The notes beneath the pieces are model-generated. The model saw only the letters and a list, made by a program, of their open reading frames with translations, ran no database searches and had not been told where the DNA came from. 64,000 nt of DNA from Patiria pectinifera (Eukaryota; Echinodermata; Asteroidea; Valvatida; Asterinidae), in NCBI GenBank assembly GCA_029964075.1, contig CM057149.1, positions 1,808,465 through 1,872,464 of the forward strand, read 5' to 3'. Position numbers and translations under genes: made by a program. Position 1 is the first letter of the stretch. Every line of letters starts with the position of its first letter. Below, in pieces: positions 1 through 12,400 of this stretch.

Positions 1-3000
1 AAGATTAATAAATACCAAAATGAACTAAATGGGGATCGAGATGATAAATATGTGCAAAGTACATCAATTATTTCATTATAAAAGTGTATATCAGTCTAAG
101 ATTTTAATAAGTCTTTGTTGCTGGAAACATGTTTGCATTGCGCTTGTTATAAGATCAGTTTCAACATTTTTAATGATTTGTAATAATAATCTTATTACTG
201 AAACCTTTTATATTACTATAAATGTATTTGCAAAAGTAACTATTTTTGTAAAAAAGGCCTTTTTATAATTTGTGACTTTTTTCGAACTCATTGGGATTTC
301 TGAAAATTTTATATAATTCTGATGTTGGATTTACACAGCTTTCTACAGGCCAATTTAAAAGACAGCTTTGTGTTTGTATAAGGACTCACAAGGCATTTGA
401 AAATCAGTTACCAATATCACTAGTAATCAAAGCTCTTTTCACAAATATCCCTCCAATGTTTTGATTCTCAACATTAAAATGCTTTAAAGCCAGAGTCCAT
501 CATTTGCAGCTACCCAAAAAGTAACTGGCTAATTATTGTTGAAAAACATACTTGGTTGAAATATAGTAAGGGGACTAAACTCCCTGTGAAATTATTCTTT
601 CTGGCAAGCTGTCATTTTGCAGAAATCAACAAAAGAAGGGCTTTCCAACGGTGCTTCTTAAGAAGCACCGTAGGAAATTCAAATAAGGAGTTTGTTTTGT
701 TATTTGGCGAAACGCGCGCAAGCATTGGCATGAAGCACGCGCGCTTGATTGCTATAATTCGTCGGATCAGTGGGCGACATCGCCTAGCTGCAATTGGCTC
801 AGTGAGAACGTGTCTCGGACGCTGAATTCAGGCACAATTCAAAACATGATTCAGCAACTTTTGATTTGAAATTGAGATCCTAGAATGTTGTTTTTCTCTT
901 AATATACATGTATAGCTAAAGCTGAGCTGAAACTTCATCAGGTTAGTTGTTCAGTACCCTTCTTTAGATCTTGAGCAGGGTTTTGTTGCTTCCAACGAAC
1001 AAAATGCACAAATTGCAAATGATGGACTACAGCGATCAAAGAAATTCAAAAAAATTGATGCAGTTTCCTATTGCCTGTAATTTGAGTGATAATGATGATT
1101 TCTATTCAAGTTATATTTGATATATAATCTTATTTGATTTTTGACTTGCATCCATTTTTTTATGAGTATTATAATCTTGCCTTGAATGTATTAAAGGAAA
1201 GACAACTGTAATTACTGTGTGTACATGTACTTCTTTGACTTCTTGTACCAAACAATATCCTTATACAGTTTAGGGGGTTAATTTAGTTATTAGTAGTATA
1301 TTTTTAATCGCACGATAACCATTTCAAGAAGCCTTCATAACAGTCAAGTAGTTGGTCAACTTTTCAGTCATTCATGGAAATACATGTGTATAACTAGTAT
1401 TTAAAAAAACCCCAAGTTCCAAGTGGTACAATCTACGGCGGCCGGGTAACGTGAAGACAGCTATACGACACCGTCTGTGCACCAGAGAGTACAGAAAACA
1501 AAAAGGAATGGGGCGTGATCTAATATGCAAAAATATGCAAATTTAACGCATGCGCAACAGTGTTTGCAAAAACCAGGCTTTGAATGCAAAGCTGTAATAC
1601 TTAAAGACATGTATCTGAAAGACAAGGCGGGCTTGCATTTTTGTAACCCTATTGGTTGTAGGAGCCTGTAGTGTGTGTGTACTACCCGAGCACGACCTGG
1701 TTTCACCTAAAAAAAAATGCATGTCGCTGGATTGTCTATACATTTAGGCTCCACTAGTTTTCCTCCCCTGTTACATCCGACGTGTACAATTTTGTGACTT
1801 CTGGACGCATCCCTTAATGCCTTTTACCCTCTTAGAGTGATTGAAAGCAAACTACCTATCCAACAAATGAGAATACAATGTAGTTTGAACTCATTTTGAA
1901 TGATAATTGTGTGACAAATGCGCGGTTAAGAGGCAACAGGGACAGAAAAAATGTCGCACTTTGGACCCAAACTTTATAGTATGCCCCAATGCTGTTTGCT
2001 GGTACGACACTATTGTAGCCACTTTTCAAACAGATCACATTTAATATGAAACATAAGGTTCGGCGATTCTGAATTTCTATTTGTCAATTTGGGACAAAAG
2101 ACAGCAGCAGTGGACCCGATGTAGGTATTTGGAATGACTAGGGCATCATGAGTAACCAAACAAGAATTGTAACCTCAAAAACTATATTTATAAAACAGAA
2201 TATGACCACAACCGTATTTGATTCACATTTTAAATCCTTTCTTTGTACATGTATTTTTCCTTGTGTTGCCAAATGATGAAGGATACAAACAAATATCTGT
2301 ATTGACAGTAGAGAGACAATATCAACTGAAAAAGGAACACAGAATTCAGTCAAAATGGTCATCTTTATTTGCAAAACTACAAAATTCCAACTGAAAAACT
2401 GATTTGCAAAAAAGGACTTGCAAAATAAAATAGGTTTTTTCCCCGATGGGCTGTTGATCAAATGATTGATATAACGGATTCCAGGTTAAACACAGTGGAT
2501 AAAGAAATTCTCCAGTATGTTACATATGAAACACACAGTAGTTAAGGTTTATTCTGATGACTGCAACTGTGTATATGTAATCTTGTTTTAGCAATTCAAA
2601 TGAAATTAGTCCACTCACATGCTGTATAAAATTGTAAAAATACTTTGGAAGTTGATGCACGGCTGTTTGTTGGAACATGCTCTGTGGCACTGGAGAGGCG
2701 TACATGTTGTCGTCTATGTGTGCAATAGATTAGTTTATAACACCTCACCCACAGATTCTGTGTCTTGATTGGCCAAGAGCGAGTCACATGTACTCTCTAT
2801 TTTTGCTATCTGTGTGTGCACGGCCAAAAGTACTATACCCGTAGCAACCAAAGAACTACACCATTAGCAACCAAAGTACTATATCCACGGCGCGGTATTT
2901 GTGTGCAAATGCATGCTGGGTTGCGCGTTTTGTTTCAAAGAGAGCGCCACAGAGTTGGGTTCAAACATTTCATGAAGGGTAGTTTGGAAGAGAGAAATAC

Positions 3001-3135
3001 ATTTTCCACCAATTTTGTACTGAAATTGAAATTTATTTCAACTGTATTCAGATTTAAATAATTTGAAACATTAAAACCAAGCAGAATCTGTGGGGGAGGT
3101 ATTATAAAACAAATATTGACTGCTTTATCTCGTGG
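1..3135. other. Intergenic DNA downstream of SSR4
   Basis: No coding exon with family resemblance or coherent splice signals was recognised on either strand. The stretch is AT-rich and includes one TIR element (about 494-1028). The short open frames present carry no recognisable motif and are treated as chance. Confidence 0.6.
494..1028. mobile_element. MITE with AGTCCATCATTTGCA terminal inverted repeats, copy 1
   Basis: The left end reads AGTCCATCATTTGCA and the right end (about 1014-1028) is its inverted complement with few mismatches. A second copy with the same ends and interior lies at 51721-52539. The two copies align over nearly the whole length, except that copy 2 carries a nested insertion. 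No transposase frame is present, so it is non-autonomous. The superfamily is not assigned. Confidence 0.7.
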
Positions 3136-3246
3136 TGTAGTAAAACTAGCCTCCCTCAGTGATCCATGGAGCATTCTATTTTCCCTCGGCTTCGCCTCGG
3201 GAAAATAGAATGTCCATGGATCACCTCGGGAGGCTAGTTTTACTAC
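3136..3246. repeat. Near-perfect hairpin palindrome
   Basis: The two arms, TGTAGTAAAACTAGCCTCCC at 3136 and its complement ending at 3246, pair over about 50 bp each with a short loop near 3190. It lies just past the likely SSR4 poly(A) signal. It looks like a small foldback MITE and would form a strong hairpin if transcribed. Confidence 0.8.
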
Positions 3247-3270
3247 AATATTTGTATATTATTTCCATGA

Positions 3271-3276
3271 TTTATT
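3271..3276 (-). promoter_or_regulatory. Probable SSR4 poly(A) signal
   Basis: AATAAA reads on the minus strand 43 bp past the SSR4 stop codon. It is the first canonical hexamer after the stop, which would give a very short 3' UTR. Use of this site is inferred. Confidence 0.5.
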
Positions 3277-3318
3277 CAATGACATTTTGATGAAAATAAG
3301 ATGATGCTTGATGCTTAA

Positions 3319-3423
3319 TTATGCTTGAATCCTGCTCTTAGCCCGATAAGCAGAGTACCATAGCAGGAGTGCCAAGCCAGATGCTATCATCTCGGTGCCT
3401 ACTACTGGTCCATGAGACACACC
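3319..3423 (-). CDS. SSR4: SSR4 exon 6: transmembrane segment and C-terminus
   Basis: Acceptor ends CAACAG. Encodes residues 139-172: [12 protein letters not shown], then the hydrophobic [14 protein letters not shown] and the cytosolic tail RAKSRIQA before TAA. The tail matches the end of vertebrate TRAP-delta closely. Confidence 0.94.
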   Translation of the reverse strand, partial: GVSHGPVVGTEMIASGLALLLWYSAYRAKSRIQA

Positions 3424-6400
3424 CTGTTGACAACACAAGATAGAAAATTACAGGAGAAAGTAATGATCAATTCTGTTGCATGGTGCAGTCACATTTCTTC
3501 ATCTTCAATCTGTGTGCTTTGGTTATTAGGCTTAAAGAAGTACTGCCCGTTCCCTTCAACAAATACAATTCTTTTCCTGAACAAATTTCAAAAGGTTAGT
3601 GCTTTTTTAATAACCACCAACAAACCCGGCCTTTTCAGTTTGGATATCTGCAAATCTTTGAACAATCAGATCCCCCCTATGACTAGACTAGTCCCCGGTT
3701 CCCAAATTATTGATTCTAAAAGGGGGCGGGGACCAGTCTACCCTGCAAGAACTGAATTTTTGTTTGGCCACAAATTGTTTGAACTATTTATTATATAACT
3801 AAACATCTATAGGCAGATTTTTTTCTGTAGATGTCTCATTCAAAGTAAACAATATTTCTATCAAAATAGCAATTTACAAAACTAAATCCATTTTTGGGGT
3901 GAAACTCAAAAACAGGTTGCTTCCATGATAAGCAAGTCATGGTTCAGGTCCTGCTTGTGCACAGTTTTTTGTATTCTATTATTGGGGCATTCTCAAACAA
4001 GTCCATTCCATACAAATACAATTTTGGAAGGAAAAATAATTCATGTTAACAAAATGCTTCATGAAGCAAAGTTTACCCTGTGAGCCACGTTAATTGTGAA
4101 GGCTGGCTTGACTTTGGCAGAATCATCCCCTGCTCTCATGGCCTGCAAATGCAAAACAATATGCACCAACAGAAGGTCATTCTTTGCCAAATCCACTCAA
4201 TTCCATATAATTTGAGGTGACCCACTCGGGTTGAATGAAAGTTTCTTTCCAATATCATACTTCTATGCACCATAATACTTTAGGATACGGAACACAGATA
4301 AGTGACATCCAGTTTGTAATATCTGCTGTAGTACACCAGCATGTTCACTTCTCAAGACAGTTGTCTCCCATCACCTTATCTGCTGAAGTATCTTTTTGCC
4401 TATTTTTGGTCCTTTGGTAACAATAGTACAACCTCGACTAGGCTCTATAGAAATGTATTGTACACATACATGTACAGAAAAACAGAGTGGCCAAAAAAAA
4501 AGGCTCAAACCACATATACCAAAGCACGGAGAATCTTTTTTAAGAGAAACATGAAACAAAGATCGTCCGATTCGGTTCAGTAGTTTTTGTTCTAGAGCTT
4601 ATTTTGTGAAGCAAGGTGGGGGTCAGTTTTGTCCCGATGAATTACAAAATCGCGCCCGGGAATTTGACTTACATTTTAAATGATAGAGGGATTATTATGT
4701 AATAATACCACATGAAAGAAGTGTGCTTCACAAAATAGGCTCTGCAGCAAAAACTACTGTATCGTATCGGGATATTTAGGACTTCTAAAAGGATTCTCCT
4801 TCAACTGGTACAGGTGCTTTGAGTCGCAAGGTAGTGGAAGTATGGGGTTTATTTTTGGACCACCCTGAATAATTGCAAATCTTTATCTCCAAGGAAGGAT
4901 CTTTGTTGAGACATGTCCAGGACTTGAAAACAGAAAATAAAAGGGATTGTTGAATCATTTAAAAAAAATTAACTGTGCGTGCAGACAACTTTCTTTGAGT
5001 TGATCACTATACAGGGCGAGAAAAAAAAATGTCCCTTTGGATAAGTCCTTGTCTCCCACAACAACGGGAAAGGTTACCGGTTTCTTCCCTTCAGCCAACA
5101 TTTGGTCTGGGTATTGACCACAGTCAGTAGAAGTTTCACGGATATTCAGCCATTCTTAAAAACGATACAGGCCTTTCTTTTTAACGACCCAAAACACTAC
5201 AACACAATGTTTCCGGATATTTTTAAGGGAATGTCTATTTAATGGCTAGCACACTGCTAGACGGATCAATTCAAAGTAGCCATGGCAAGGCCACAGTTTA
5301 CTGCTGCCCAAAGGGACTTTATCATGGTCAGTACATTTGATGAAACCAGCAGCGTACAAGACAAGTTACGCCCGTTTGGAGAACACTTTCCAGACGTATG
5401 GCAGCCTAACACTCGGAACATGTGAAGAAATATTGTAAAATACAGACAAAAAGGCAACAGCAAGAACCTGAATAAGGGGCGCCAAGATTGCCAGATCTTA
5501 CCCCTCTTTAATGTTTTCTTTGGGGGTACCTTAAGGACCAGGCGTACGGCATTCTGCCAAACACTCTGCAGGTACTTCGCCAACGAAGCCCTCAGAAGAA
5601 CATGGATGGTCCGCAGAGCTATTGCAGACAAGAGGACATGGGCACAACTATGCATTGATTCGAACGACAGGCAGGTGGAAGGCCGAGCAGCGGGACAGTG
5701 AACTGTGAACCTGATCTGTCATTCACTTTCAAGTTCAATAAATGTCATTCCATTTAATTGACATCACATTCTGTTATTCCTTTTATTTGTTTCATTGACC
5801 AGAGGCCCATTGTCCCCATTGTGTTCACAGCAAGAGGTCTATCCTGAACATTATGTTGGTAGTGTGTTGGGGGTAGTCACAAAGAAAGGCCTGTAACCTT
5901 TCTATGCATGGCTGAATATCAGTGAAACTTCTACGGACTGTGGTCAATACCCAGATGGAATGTTGGCTGCGGGAGACAAGGCCTTATCCTGTGAGTCACC
6001 CTGTATCTGGGTATACTCATGCAATCAGCTTGACATTAGGCATCATAAGTGCGCCATTTTATTTTGTTTTAAGATAAATTTTACAGTAACACCATGTAAC
6101 AAATCTCTTTTGTGAGTTTGTGAGGTTCTGAAAAGATCCCGGGGAAACTCAGTATTTCTGACAGTATGCCTTGCCTATGGTCAGAAGATGACGTCTCCTC
6201 ACAAACTCACAAAAGAGAGATGTTACATGGTGCAATCCTAAACCTTATCTTATTGCTGTCTACACCGTACAAACCTTCAAATCATATCTTGGTTTCAATA
6301 AAACAAATCAAATGTATGGTATACTGTAAATGTACATGTGTATCACACAAGTTGATCATCCACAACAAATGCAAAATATTTCCTCCCCTTCTACATTTCT

Positions 6401-9400
6401 TTGTAAATGTAATCTTACTTACTTTGAATAAGAAAAGTGTTAATTCATCTCTACTGTAACGTTTGGATCTACCTCTGTCCCTTTCACTTTTGAACATCAT
6501 CAACCAGCAAGGATACGAAGTGCAATGTCTAATAGAATGACCCCTCCAGTTATAACTGCAGAAACGCTCATGTCTAACAGCATGCAATGCATGGCTGACA
6601 AGCTCCACAACCAAGCCCATTGCACTGCTTGAGAACTCATGCAGCTATCTGGAATCTCTTTCAACAAAATGTTTTGTAAATAAACCTACCTTCCTCAGAA
6701 CACTAAATCCTTCCTCATCATAGAATCTCACTTCATAGTTACCAGATGGTGCATTCTTATGTTCCTCAGTCCAGCTTACCTGTGAATGAGAATTCTTGTT
6801 GTGAGTTCTAGAGTTTCTCTACAGTGATTAATTGTAGATCAATTAGTTTGGAATACAAGATGGCATGCAGTAAGCATCAAATAATTATATAACTTAAGCC
6901 ACTTATGCTTCATCAGACACAACAGAGTTTTGGCAGGCACACGAGTTCTGTGTTAAATAAAAAAACAAATTAGAAAAAATGAATTAGAATCAAATGTGAC
7001 ATTTGTCATGGAATGCCACAGGAGCCACTTTGCCAATCGTATAAACATGTAAACACAAAATGAACAATGCAATCAATAAGGATGCGCCTTTTGTTTATGC
7101 ATGTACAGGTAATGTATCTTAACACGCCCGATATCAAAAGCGTCAGTGGTTAAACGTTTAAATGGTGCTTAATGGTTACAAAATCCTGAACAAATAGCAA
7201 TCAACTCTGTACATGTATTATGATCTGAAGCAGCATTCCATACATGAGTTCACAAAAGTTCAACAATCCCAAGATATCTTTATCTGACAGCTTTGATAAA
7301 ACACAGCATACAATACTAAGGCTGTCTCTTGACATTTGTACAATCATAAGTAGATAGTACTTTGGTGACATGTATTGTACAACTTTTATCCATGTATATG
7401 TCAATTAACTCAAAAATCAAGAGCATATGCATTTCAGTGAAATTGAAGAAATGTCAAGGCATCTATTTTTACAAACCCTGGTAAATCTGGCAATGAGGTG
7501 TATTATTTCTACAACCGTTTTTTTTTGTAAAGTTTATTATCCTTTGGCTACAGATTGTTCTAAGCTGAATGCATGTCTTCTGTTTCACTCAGCATATATA
7601 CTTGTTTGAGCAGTCCTGTTTTCATAGCTGTCATAACCAACAAGAATAGGGAACAGTCAAGCTGGACAAATCAAGGGTACTTGAGTATTACTAAAAGGCT
7701 GAAGCATGAACTTCTGTAGTATGTCACATGCCCAGTTTTACAGTTCAACAATAAGTAACAGAAATGTTTCTTGGTGTCAGTACTGTCAGTTTCAATTTTT
7801 GCCCATCTCAAACTATTTTGCGCCTAAAACTTCCAGGCATCTGGTCAATTTGAACCCTTAAATGTCAGAAATGTCTGATGATATATTATATGTAAATGGA
7901 CCTATTTCAATTCCATACCTGATACTGATTGTCTCCAAAACGAGAAACAGGGAGCTGCTTGCCAGAGACCTCCGCATTCAAAAACAAGTTCTGCATTCAA
8001 ACGCAAGATAATATTTCAAAGAAAATACATCATTGCCATTTGTTCAATTAAAGCTACAGGAATGTTAGCGTTCAAATCTTGGGTTTTACCATTTCCAATC
8101 ACAAACATTCCTGGGTGGTATATGTTTGTGATTGTGCAGTTCATCCACATAGTCTAAGTCACTGTCCTGTAGACCGCACCCTCCAGTATACATATTTCAT
8201 AATAAATGTGTTTTCAAATAATCACAAAGGTTCACTTATTATTTTATAGCGCTTTTAACTAGGATCTAGTGCTTTGCATGACTATACCTGCTCATGCAAC
8301 CAATCAAATATTGCTCAGACTATCTCAAGTTGTACTCACAACTCTAAGCATCCATTTTTCAGGTTGCCAATTCAAACACATTAACCATCTCTGCCCTCAA
8401 GGGTACCCATTTTTATCGTATGTGGGTAGAACCATCATTTATCTATTTATTAATTTATTTATTTCATCCAACATCTAACAGCGTAAGTGCCAGAGATGGA
8501 TGGATACATTAACCCTAACCCACCTCACTCCTCCAAAATCCTCCTGGCAGTTTTGGAGGATTCTAGAGGATTGAGGATGAATGGTGATTGAATCAAATGA
8601 GCATTCTGGAGGGTTGAGGATGAATGGTGATTGAAGCACATGAGGATTTTGGAGGATTGAGGATGAATGGTGATTGAAGCATTTTGGAGGATTTTGGAGG
8701 ATTGAGGATGAATGCATTTTGAGGCAGGACTGTCTGATGATTTTGAAGGATTTGGCATTGGTTATCCTTCATTTAAACACGAGTGCAAAATTTTGGGATG
8801 AGGAGGATTTTGGAGGATTGAGGATGAATGCATTTTAAGGCAGGACTATCTGACAATTTTGAAAAATTTAGGCGGAGTTGCAAAATTTTGGAGGATTTTG
8901 GAGGATTGAGGATGGTTGTAAGCAACAAGGGCCTAGGGGGTTAGGGTTAATTGATTTACAATACAAATTTAATAATTAGCAAATTTGCAAAAGAATTAAA
9001 ACATCAAAACATTAAGGAAGTTTTTATGTGCACATGTACATGTACTAAGCTTGACTGTACCTTGGCATTGTTTTTGCAGACAAGTGTGAACTCAATGAGA
9101 AATACAGACTCTGTAGAACTAGTTGCATCAGTTGTTGTGTACACCTTATGGTCCGTAGAAGCTCCAATGCATGTATCACCTACATGTACATACAGAGAAT
9201 TTCATCATCAATTTAAGAAGTTGAAATGCATTCACAAACAAATTAAACTAGAAAGCACTCAGAGAGTGCACTTGACCTTCCCCAATATATTGTTAGTACA
9301 ATGTACATCTAACACGAGGAGCTTTTAAAATGCTCAATCATGATCTGAAATCAAAGGGCAGAAACACGCTGTATTAATATGTACACTGTATTGTTTGAAC

Positions 9401-12400
9401 ACTTTTGAATACAGAATTGAGCCATTTCCATAGGGTCACTGTTTAAATAAAGGGTGTAAAACAGGGGTTTGCAGCTAGCTAGCCGCGAGGTCTGTACTGA
9501 ACTCTAGAAGGACCAGTGTCCAAGTAAATAATGACTTTAACATGCATGTTCAAGTCACACTATGCTTTTTTACTCACCCTGTAGAAACACACTAACCCTC
9601 TTTAAAGCAATAGAAAGTTAGTCACCCCCTTTTCAGACGTCTATATTTCGTGTAATTTCCAGGTTCGTTTGCACATGTTTGCGTATCTAAATTCCAGAAC
9701 AAAATTACACAAAAGTAGATGTGTGAAAAAGGGAGGGACTAATTTTCTATGGCTATAAAGAGGGTGAGTATGCTTCTAAAGCATAAATAAACTACAAATC
9801 AAGTCTAAATGTGAAAATCCAAATTTGACATTTTTGGGTACATGTTCCAAGTGTGGCCTTTATGAAAGGTAGTCCAGTATTAAAGTTGGCCACATTTATG
9901 GGGCTAGGTAAGTCTATGTAGCTGCAGGGACCTAGCTCATGGGCGTCGCAAGGGGGGGGCAAGGGGGGGCAATTGCCCCCCCCCTGGAAAAGCGAAAAAA
10001 AAAAAAAAAAAAAGGAAGAAAAAGAAAGAAAAAAGAAAGAAAGAAAAAGAGGCACGAAGACAAAGTGGTGTAAATTTAATGAGTTGGGGGGGGGGGGCAA
10101 AATGTCCCTGCCCCCCTCTAAAACTGATAAATCGAGAATGTGTTGAGAAATACAAGCATTTTTTGGCAAAAATTTTTTTTTGCCCCCCTCTAGAAAAAAT
10201 CCTGGCGACGCCCATGACCTACAGTAGCTAACTGCAGCTGATCTGATGAGGGCCAAAGAATTTGTACATGCGGTAATGAAACTTAACATTGGACGACTGA
10301 GGGCGTTAAATTGGTTTCGGCGGCTCTGAAAATCATTGTAACAGCAACCTGGTCCCCAGGGTATCGAGCAGTAAGCGCCCACCACTACCTGCTCTCTCAC
10401 CCTGGTACTGGATCAAGATTTTTGAACACGTATGTAAATGAGGAATAGTCTGGTGCCTGCATGCGCGTTACATCAGGGTTTGTTTTTGTATGCGGTGTCT
10501 TTATATAGAGATCAGTGGGCCAAGTGCATGACGTGTTAAATTCTGCAGATAATTTGGAATCGCACTTACGATCCGGACTAGACACGTGAATGTGGCTTGT
10601 AAACTACGCCACGCTCTTGTACATGTTCGAACCAAGCGAAATCGTCCTTCCGTGACAAAGACTGAACATTGCCTTACCGTCTGATAACTATTCACATATC
10701 AAGCTTTCTTGAACATGTTGAAATCTGCTTTTACGCCAAATCTGGCATTCAAATGAAATTCGAGGTAAAATCTGGCAAGATCTCGACGTCCAAGTAGAAG
10801 TCCTGCAACCTCCTCCTGATGCATGTGATTTACTACCGGATAAATGCTGCGGATAATTTGGTATCGCACTGACGCTCCGGGCATTCCTTTTGTCCGGATT
10901 GTAAGTGCGATTCCAAATTATTAGCTGCGTTTATCACATGGTCTTGTTATTGGCCAATCAGACGCCGCCTATCATATGCGCCACATGAAGCAGACGGGTA
11001 GCTCGGAGGGCTCCGATAATTTTGCACGCAAATGACCCTGGGTACTCGTCCAGGGTCATTTGTCAGGGTCACTTGTCAGGTTAAAATCTAATTTTTACAT
11101 GTTCGTATGGGTCTTCATTGATGGCAAATTTCGTCGGTATGACACATCCTGAACTGGCGGGAAGGCAACTTTAGATTTCTAGGTGAGTACTCAACATCCA
11201 TACGAAATTATGTATGGCGGATCGATTTCGCTAGGTTCCAAAATACACAACAGCGTGGCGTTGTATACAACGCCACGTTCACGGGTCTAGATCCGGACAT
11301 GAGGAGTGCCCGGAGCGTCAGTGCGATACCAAATTATCCGCAGCATTTATCACGTGGCCTCGTGATTGGCCCGTCTGACACCGCCTGCGCATCATGATGT
11401 ACTGTTTCGCGATGCAAAGCATACAATCTCCCCTCCATCCCAAATGGTTGAGCCGAATGTAGAGTTGCCCTGCTGAGTTCACGCGAAGATCAGGCACGCG
11501 CAACAGACGTAAACACACACATGAACATAACCTTGCATTCGTCAGATCGGAGACGCGAGGCTGGTGAGTAAAAACTCAGATTTTCCACCCCAAAAAATTG
11601 TCCCATGATCCAAATGTCAATTGCGTGAAAATATTTCAGAGTTATGGATCAACAAGCTCAACTTTTTGGGTGGATTTGTGTTTCAAAAAGTGGAATTTCA
11701 GACAAAGGTATTTCGTCTATCAAAGGGTATTTCCAAAAGTAATAGAGTGCTGACCCCCGAATTTGAAGGCTCTCAGAAGGCTGACGGAGAGAAGCCTCCT
11801 GATTTCAGATGTAGACTCCCTCCGTAACGTAGGGAGGAAAGCCGAATGTCAGACAAGTCGACCGTTGAGACAAGTCGACCGTTGAGACAACTCGACAGTT
11901 GAGACAACTCGACCGTTGAGACAATTCGACAGTTGAGACAACTCGACCGTTGAGACAACTCGACCGTTGAGACAAGTCGACTGTTGAGACAACTCGACTT
12001 AATAATGGAAATGTACATGTATACACATGGAGCGGAAAAAGTTGCATAAATCTGTGCCAGGACCGGGCGTGGCGCGGGCACACTCGATGCACAGAGAGGG
12101 CACTCCGATCCGGTGGCCGTGGCGTCGGGCCGGCGTGCCGCGCCCGCGAGGACCGGGCCCGGCCTGCGCGGCACACAGGCACACGTTGATGCACAGTGAG
12201 CGCTCCGGTGGCCGTCACGTCGGGCCGCCCGGACCCTAGCCCCATAAATGTGGCCTATTTACTGGACTGCCTCCGTAAACATAGGCCACACATCCACATG
12301 TACAAAAACGTGTCGTACTTTGCCAAATTTTGATTTTCACATTTAGGCTTAGTTTGTAGGATTTTTTTGCTATAGAAGCATACTCACCGTGTAAAAAATG

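Noticed and set aside
3412..3798. Plus-strand open frame of 128 codons
   Set aside because: It sits in SSR4 intron 5 on the opposite strand, has no motif, and overlaps exon 6 only in antisense.
9792..10400. Long minus-strand open frame of 202 codons, Pro/Phe-rich
   Set aside because: It lies across a hAT-type MITE with G, A and C runs; the protein is low complexity produced by homopolymers and similar frames appear at every copy.
11854..12000. Regular short repeats that could suggest a CRISPR array
   Set aside because: The repeats are directly adjacent without unique spacers, and the window is a eukaryotic genome.
11805..12245. Minus-strand frames with repeating Ser-Thr-Val-Asp peptides
   Set aside because: They are translations of the 17-bp tandem array and the GC-rich block, not a gene.
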